Of a DNA stretch of 64,000 nt, positions 58,168 through 64,000 are shown piece by piece. Every line of letters begins with the position of its first letter. Position 1 is the stretch's first letter. Origin of the DNA: Gyrodactylus bullatarudis (lineage: Eukaryota > Platyhelminthes > Monogenea > Gyrodactylidea > Gyrodactylidae); assembly GCA_012064415.1 (NCBI GenBank), contig SSNU01004331.1, forward strand, positions 268,135-332,134. Reading direction: 5' to 3'. Below the pieces are notes generated by a model. It made no database searches, was not told the DNA's origin, and saw nothing but the letters and a program-made list of their open reading frames with translations. A program made the position numbers and the translations under genes.

Positions 58168-59172
58168 ATGCTTAATTGGAAGAGAATAAGGCCACAATGG
58201 TTTATAATTCTTCTTGTTCTCATAGAGAGTGTCTTTTGTAATCCTGTAAAGTTGCATAACCCAGAGATTATCATTCATGTTAATACGATCGTCAATGGTA
58301 CTTGGACTGCTGGCAAAAACTTTGAAGATGAATCAAGAGACATTAGCAGTTTATTTGGGACCAAAATAATTTACTATAATGCTGAAAAGAAACTGAGACC
58401 TTCTACAAGGTTTGCAAAAATTCCAGTCTCATTCGATGCCAGAGAAAAATGGGGTAAATTGTGTCCATCCATTGATAAGATCCTAGATCAAGGATCATGT
58501 TCCGCAGCCTGGGCTTTTTCTGCAATCTCAGTTATGACAGATCGCAAGTGCATTGCTAGCCATGGAAAACATAAGGAACTGCTTTCTCCCCAAGATCTTA
58601 TAACATGCTGTAGTTATTGTGGCGGCTGTGACGGTGGTTTTCCCCAATTAGCCTGGACCTATTGGCAAACTCATGGAATACCAACTGGGGGCTCATTCAA
58701 CGATACTAAACTGTGTGTTCCATACTCATTTTTTAATTGTGATCATTATGTCAAGGGGAAACATGGATCATGTCATGATACCCCAATGACCCCAAAGTGC
58801 AAGCCAAAATGCACCCATCAATCAAAGAGAAATTATCATAAGGATTTGAAATATGGCGGTAAAGTAGAGACATTCAAAGGGGAATTTGAGATGCAAGAGA
58901 CCATTTCAAAGTATGGACCAATTCAATGTTCCTTCAGGGTATTTGAAGATTTTCTCCACTACAAGAAGGGTGTTTATCAGCATATCAAAGGCTCATATGT
59001 TGCAGATCTATCGGTAAAGGTTCTTGGTTGGGGCATTGAGATGAATGTTAGTTATTGGTTAGCAGCCAACTCTTGGAATGAAGACTGGGGCGATGGGGGG
59101 TACTTTAAAATCCTAAGAGGTAATAACCATCTCAACCTTGAACAAGAATGCTATGCTAGCATTCCAAAGTGA
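58168..59172 (+). CDS. Cathepsin B-like pseudoprotease (C1A fold, catalytic Cys and His lost)
   Basis: Intronless, 334 residues. Signal anchor/peptide (WFIILLVLIESVFC) followed by a cathepsin B propeptide (HNPEIIIHVN, GTWTAGKNF) and a mature domain with good cathepsin B landmarks: CGGCDGGFPQLAWTYW, occluding-loop region CDHYVKGKHGSC, CKPKC, FRVFEDFLHYKKGVYQHIKG, YWLAANSWNEDWGDGGYFKI, LRGNN. The active-site segment reads DQGSCSAAWAF instead of DQGSCGSCWAF, so the nucleophile Cys is Ala. The catalytic His region reads ADLSVKVLGWG instead of GGHAxxxLGWG, so His is also lost, while the Asn (ANSWN) remains. Expected to be secreted and inactive as a protease, possibly an inhibitor, decoy or binding protein. 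AATAAA at 59209. Confidence 0.93.
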   Translation: MLNWKRIRPQWFIILLVLIESVFCNPVKLHNPEIIIHVNTIVNGTWTAGKNFEDESRDISSLFGTKIIYYNAEKKLRPSTRFAKIPVSFDAREKWGKLCPSIDKILDQGSCSAAWAFSAISVMTDRKCIASHGKHKELLSPQDLITCCSYCGGCDGGFPQLAWTYWQTHGIPTGGSFNDTKLCVPYSFFNCDHYVKGKHGSCHDTPMTPKCKPKCTHQSKRNYHKDLKYGGKVETFKGEFEMQETISKYGPIQCSFRVFEDFLHYKKGVYQHIKGSYVADLSVKVLGWGIEMNVSYWLAANSWNEDWGDGGYFKILRGNNHLNLEQECYASIPK

Positions 59173-59852
59173 ATTTTTTTCATCAAGCTCTATTTCAAAT
59201 TCTCGTGAAATAAAAAAAACCTTGGTGATATTGATTTGGTGATGATCTTTGTTCAATTCATAATAATTGTATATTAGTTTATTTGGTCCTGCAGTTACAT
59301 ATTCTCTAATTATTTCATAATTTAAAAATCAGAAATCTATTCTTTTGAAAAATGTCCACCGATCAATCAAAATTCATGTGACATTTGGAAGAAGAACCCT
59401 GGCAATTTGCGTGAAAATATTCATAAATTTGAGAAATAACATGGAGTGACTCTCAAATCAGTGGTGAAACTGACCAACCGGGTGATTTAATAAAATACAA
59501 CTGCAATCCAGAATAGATTGAATTTATGAAAATCTTTGAAGAAGAGCTTTTATTTCATTCAGAATGGAGACCTGCCACTCTCATGTTGTTAGTATCAGTT
59601 AGTCATATGCCAAATTTTTTTGACAATATTTGACTAAACTAACATTTTTCATACTTTAAGAGAGATTAGAGAAAATTTCGATTTAACTAATAACTCGATT
59701 TAACCATATGTTGCCGAAATATTTGTCTTGATGTAGTAGTCACTGACTAGTAGTCAGTAATAATAAAAATAATTTTGTTGAAGATTCTTTGAAAAGTGCA
59801 ACAAAAATTTTCAGATTTTTAAAACATTTTGTTTAAGTAAATTGGAATTTCA
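59173..59852. other. Intergenic, 680 bp, no gene
   Basis: Cathepsin-like 3' UTR on the left and upstream region of the NPRL2-like gene on the right. Nothing else recognised. Confidence 0.4.
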
Positions 59853-62164
59853 ATGAGTTTAAAATGTAACTTTAAAGCTGCCGAGCTTCATGCCATATTT
59901 TATAGTATTTTTAATAATACCAAAGGCTCTATTATATGTCACCAGTATCCGTACAACTCAATTTCAGATGTAGGTTATCCTCTCACTCATAGGAAATGTA
60001 TAAAAGCATCAGTCATAATGTCATTCCTCGATTAGAATTGTTCAACAAATCAATAACTCATCAATATGATAATCTCTACATTCTTGGCTGTCCTCAGAAC
60101 ATCAAGGGAGAAAACTATGAGAGAAATAATTTCGCATTCAACATTTGCTTCGTCGTGAAGCCGTTTAAGATGTCCAACTCACATATGCCAGCGATTCATC
60201 AAAATGAAATACTGAATGACAGCTTTATTCCTTTTATCAGACCCATCATGCAAATTGCATACGAATCTTTGGTTTCAAAATTAAATCATTACTTTTTCGA
60301 AGCTGAACAAGAGAATTTAATTTTATCTGAATTCGTGGACAAGCCAGAGGGAGCCGAATGTTTCAAGAATTTATTAAAAAATCTTTTCAACGACCTCGTC
60401 ACCAAAGGAGAATACATTTACAAATCGAAAGAATTTATTGGGGATTTATATCTCAAATTTACGCCACAATGGCAAAATCTCAATAGCATAGACACAACCT
60501 TCTTGCTTGAGGATTTTGTCGACAACCTTGAGAATAGGACGCCAAACGGGGAAAATTGTTTTCATTTGAAGAATCCACCATTTTACGACTTTACTGAGGA
60601 TATGGCATTCCTTACCACAGAACCTCATTTTGGATATGAAACACAAGACCATGAGCTTGGATGTTGTTGGGAGTGTAATGATTTGACGAGTCGAAAGCTC
60701 ATCCTAGCAATGGATGGAAAAAAGGGTATAGCTGAGCTCTCCAAGTCGGCCAAAATCGATATGAGTGTTGCTAGATTATGTTTGGCTAATTTGTCAAGAT
60801 TATTCGTTGCTAGACCTGTTAACATTGTCAATGTTGCTGCTTTCATTGAGTACATGGAAACTGGAAAGGATCCCCATATAAATGGCTACATGGCCCTGCC
60901 TAATTTGATGCAATTTCAGTTCTCTGAAGAACTTATTGATTCCTGCTTTAAAACAGTCCTTGTACGTTTTATATAGAATTATAACTCTATTTATTGTAGA
61001 TTAATGTTGTTGAAAGTTCCGATGAAATTTCTTCAAAAGATCAAAACCTGAATTATATGGATGAAAGTTATGCTCAAAAGAATCGTGGTTCAATTGTTGA
61101 ATCAATTCTCATGTTTCTCATTTCCCTGTGTACGAGTCAGACGCCATTTTTGGATATTGATCATGTCCTCAGTGTTACTGAAAGCAATCAAATACAGCTG
61201 TTAATTGAAATAGATGATGACGAGTTTATTCCCTTGGTACGACCAAACTCAGAATACACCTCATACGAAAATTTTATAGTTAAACTAGACCTCATTCGAA
61301 CTATACAGTTTGCTGAGCTAAATGATCTCTTGAGGCTAAAGTCTTGCTATCCTATTAGTGATTCGGTAAGGATTCAAATTTCTATTTTCCTAGTTCCTCT
61401 TCTCCGACGAGTTCAAAGATTCAATCGAAAATCAAAAGAAAATATCAAGGGCTGTTCAATTATCTGAGGATCGTTTTCTATCTCCTAATAGGGTACCATT
61501 TTATAAATTCAAAAACTTTGACTCCTCCATCATTAACTATAATGAACAGGAAAAATATGGACACTTTTGGAAGTGCATACCCTGTCAGGGAAAATCTTTT
61601 ACGGATGGTTATGACAAAAAGAATGGTAACTTTGCATAAATATTTAAATTACAGATTATCAAAATATTTTTGCTATCACACGAGAATTCGAGGCCTCCAA
61701 GTTAGCATGGAAAATTGCCAGACAAACACTTATGGATGGTAGATTGAATATTAGGGAGATTGTTTTGGAATTGAATATCGTAAAAATAATGTGGCAAAAT
61801 TTCATATTTAACCAATTCTCCTCGAAATCTTTCACATCTGACCTGAGCATTCCAATGAAGGTAAGCTCTGATTTGATTAATTCTAAAGAAATGCTGTAAT
61901 TTTCATGATAAAGTTGTCAAAGTATACAATGACTATCTAAATGAGACAACTTCTCTTGTTTCCCGTCAATTATTCGAACGACTATCTGTTGAGAATCCAA
62001 CTGAACTTCTTGAAATAAATTTTTATGATCCGGATAAAAATCTTTCTTTGGATATTGTTTCTCCGGAACTGAATAATATTCTAAAGAAGAAATTTAACCC
62101 TGAATTTACTGATCTCCTACATTCCCTCGTTGATGTTTCATCCCTATATTTGATTTGGAAGTAA
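59853..62164 (+). CDS. NPRL2-like protein with long unrecognised C-terminal part
   Basis: NPRL2 is a subunit of the GATOR1 complex, the Rag GTPase-activating complex that restrains TORC1 when amino acids are scarce. Exons 59853-59969, 59993-60961, 61000-61365, 61394-61625, 61685-61860, 61889-62164, with introns of 23, 38, 28, 59 and 28 bp; 711 residues, sum in frame. N-terminal NPRL2 landmarks: ELHAIFYSIFNNTKGSIICH then QYPYNSISD, IPRLELFNKSI, LYILGCPQNI with NNFAFNICFVVKP (human [24 protein letters not shown]), and WECNDLTSRKLILAMDGKKG then IAELSKSAKIDMSVARLCLANL. Human NPRL2 ends at 380 residues; the part after exon 2 (about 350 residues) shows little similarity. It may be a divergent extension or a second gene read through. 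Confidence 0.65.
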
Positions 62165-62424
62165 CATTATTTTCTTAAATAACTTATTTTCTTATCAACT
62201 AAATATAACTTGATATTTTTTCATTTTAATGCTTGAATTTCTTAGCTAAACGAGCACTAGTTATTCATTAATTTTATATTATTAATTTGATAAATTTTCA
62301 ATTTGAGTGAATTTAAAAATTAAATTTTAATTTTCACAATTTTAAGCTCGATTAAACAATTCCTCTCAAAAATTTAAATAGTGTTTACATCGAACTAAAG
62401 TTTGAATTTTTTCTTGGATGCAAC

Positions 62425-63477
62425 ATGACTCAACTTGGATTCCCAATTCTCGCTAAAGATTACGAAAATCTCTCTTTAGATGAACTCGTTTGTTGTTCTT
62501 ACCTTGGTGGAAGCCTTGTTGTAGCAGATGAGAGTGCAATCGAATACTTTTCAAACATTAAATGCAAAACATGTGGCATAAAAATGCATTTTTTAGGACA
62601 ACTTCATTGTCCATTACCAAATCTTAATCTTGAAAGATTAATAATCATTTATGTCTGTTTGGAAAGTCATTGTCAAAAATCTAACGAAAACTTTCGTGTA
62701 TTTCGCTACACTTATGAATACAATGAAAAGTCAGTTACTTCTCAAGCTGACTGGGGAATTTCATGCGGAGAGGATGATTGGGGTGATGAAGAGCCCATCA
62801 CTGATAAAGATGATAAAAACAATTTTTTTATCCTTGAAAATGAAACTTTTATTCCCCATTACATTGAATTCGATCACGAATCTAACGAGTTGAATAATGC
62901 AGAATCTAAAAAGCTATTATCAAAAATTACCGACCATCGATCTAGAGAAATTGCTGAAAAGTACATGTCAATGGGCAATAAAGATGCTGATTCTGAAGTA
63001 AACAACAATCTTGAAGCCTGGATTAAAGCCTTTGCCATTGAGAAAGAATTACATGATGATGAAGATAACCTTGACAAAGATGTTTTTAGTCAACTAGAAA
63101 ACTACACACAATCAAAGCCTGTTCTGGAAACAGTGAGATATTTTCCCAGTGGGAACCCTATTTTTCACAATTCGCCTTCAGTTGAGCTAGAGAAAAATTT
63201 CAAATGTCCTAGCTGTGGTGGTACCAGGAGTTTTGAACTCCAAGTCTTTTCAAATATTAATAACTTTCTAAAGTTGAACATAAACAGCATGAATCATGTT
63301 ATGGAAAGGCTAAAAGATAAAGATTTGACTCCTATTCCTGGATCTTCAATCGATTGGATTCTAAAGTTTGCCACCCTCCTAATTTTCACTTGTCAACAAA
63401 CCAGCTGTAAATCCAATAGGATTGTTGAGGAATACTGCCTTATTCAAAATTGGGAAGACAATAAATCTCATCCATAA
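62425..63477 (+). CDS. PDCD2L: Programmed cell death 2-like protein
   Basis: Intronless, 350 residues (human PDCD2L 358). PDCD2-family proteins act as chaperones for ribosomal protein uS5 in ribosome biogenesis. N-terminal TYPP-like module: LGGSLV, CKTCGIKMHFLGQLHCPLPN, RLIIIYVCLES. Acidic middle (GEDDWGDEEPITDKDD). C-terminal PDCD2_C domain: KPVLETVRYFPSGNPIF, FKCPSCGGTRSFELQVFSNI, and DWILKFATLLIFTCQQTSC, with the expected CxxC pairs. The ATG was chosen as it precedes the conserved LGFPILA start. Confidence 0.93.
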   Translation: MTQLGFPILAKDYENLSLDELVCCSYLGGSLVVADESAIEYFSNIKCKTCGIKMHFLGQLHCPLPNLNLERLIIIYVCLESHCQKSNENFRVFRYTYEYNEKSVTSQADWGISCGEDDWGDEEPITDKDDKNNFFILENETFIPHYIEFDHESNELNNAESKKLLSKITDHRSREIAEKYMSMGNKDADSEVNNNLEAWIKAFAIEKELHDDEDNLDKDVFSQLENYTQSKPVLETVRYFPSGNPIFHNSPSVELEKNFKCPSCGGTRSFELQVFSNINNFLKLNINSMNHVMERLKDKDLTPIPGSSIDWILKFATLLIFTCQQTSCKSNRIVEEYCLIQNWEDNKSHP

Positions 63478-63510
63478 ACTTATCTAGCGCCTTTTTTATA
63501 TTTCGTTTTT

Positions 63511-63535
63511 ATTGGACCATTTTATTCTATCCAAT
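63511..63535. promoter_or_regulatory. Paired CCAAT motifs before the last gene
   Basis: ATTGG at 63511-63515 and CCAAT at 63531-63535 in opposite orientation, 56 to 80 bases before ATG 63591. Spacing would suit a proximal promoter in this 113-bp intergenic gap. Confidence 0.35.
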
Positions 63536-63590
63536 AAGAAGTATTCAAGGTTTTAGCTTATATATTCCAAAAGTAACCTACACAGGCAAT

Positions 63591-64000
63591 ATGTCTTCCC
63601 AAAAATATAATGCACAACTGTCTTCAATTAATCGATTATAACTGGAAAGATTGTAGGTCATCTCCTGGGAAGAAGACAGATCTCTATCTAAACAAACCCC
63701 CCTCAAATGATAAATTGAACAAAGTTAACTTTCATACTCTTTCAAAAGTCTTCTCCAAGAGCATTTACATCCGACTATTGTTTGAGAGACAACCTCCTGC
63801 CTATGTTAGCAAGAGGAATGCAAATAAAAAGATCTGGGTTCCTATCGGTCACAGTGAATATTTGCTGTATCGAGACCCTGATACGAATCAAGTTAATTGG
63901 TCTATTGAGCCAAACGAACTGGTTTGTTCCCCTAGGAAATTAACTGATATTTGTCTAGCCTCAATAATCCATGACTGGCCTTGTAAACTTCCAACGAAGG
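63591..64000 (+). CDS. 5' part of an unrecognised gene, possible SOCS-box protein
   Basis: Cut by the window end. Exon 1 63591-63619 (MSSQKYNAQ) joins exon 2 from 63657 across a 37-bp intron, then stays open to 64000 (about 124 residues). Readable segments: VNFHTLSKVFSKSIYIRLLF, KIWVPIGHSEYLLYRDPDTN, and PRKLTDICLASIIHDWPCKL followed by P. The last resembles a SOCS box (LxxLCRxxI...LPLP), which recruits Elongin BC/Cullin-5 ubiquitin ligases, but it is short and truncated. The donor (gtcttc) is weak, so the first exon is tentative. Confidence 0.45.

Overview
The window is nuclear DNA of a compact, AT-rich invertebrate animal genome. All protein genes are eukaryotic and most are interrupted by GT-AG introns. 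I place 22 genes plus one doubtful small ORF in 64 kb, on both strands and often less than 150 bp apart. Many introns are tiny (23 to 45 bp), although two neuronal-type genes carry introns of 1.5 to 3.8 kb. The neurosecretion factor CADPS, the Wnt acyltransferase PORCN, a GLI-type zinc finger and a tau-tubulin-kinase homologue mean a bilaterian-like animal with neurons and Wnt signalling. Gene density, divergent proteins and minute introns resemble miniaturised or parasitic lophotrochozoans (orthonectid or dicyemid 'mesozoans', some flatworms, rotifers). The species cannot be fixed from this sequence.

Layout. 0.4-1.8 kb: NOP58. 2.3-6.6 kb: four EF-hand genes, two of them a recent tandem pair. 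7.1-12 kb: three tightly packed plus-strand genes (GLI-like zinc finger, TSEN34, PORCN), with a hAT-type MITE inside PORCN intron 1. 12.8-16.1 kb, minus: ZFC3H1-like protein. 16.4-29.6 kb, plus: 19-exon CADPS with large introns holding a templated duplication and a fold-back repeat. 30-42.1 kb, mostly minus: PCBD, a small unknown ORF, ZMIZ-type SUMO ligase, LMBRD2, CIR1 (plus strand), a tail-anchored sulfotransferase-like protein, mitochondrial AsnRS. 42.4-52 kb, plus: TTBK-like kinase. 52.5-64 kb, plus: an unrecognised type I membrane protein built from phase-1 exons, a catalytically dead cathepsin B, an NPRL2-like protein with a long extra C-terminus, PDCD2L, and the start of a gene with a possible SOCS box.

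Gene models were built by hand. Exon sums divisible by three and conserved intron phases support NOP58, all four EF-hand genes, the GLI-like gene, PORCN, ZFC3H1, CADPS, ZMIZ, LMBRD2, CIR1, TTBK, the membrane protein and the NPRL2-like gene. Most genes are ordinary housekeeping or neuronal genes with no operon-style functional link. The least explained material is the 52.5-62.2 kb block and the structural oddities in introns. No prokaryotic, viral, CRISPR, rRNA or tRNA gene was recognised.
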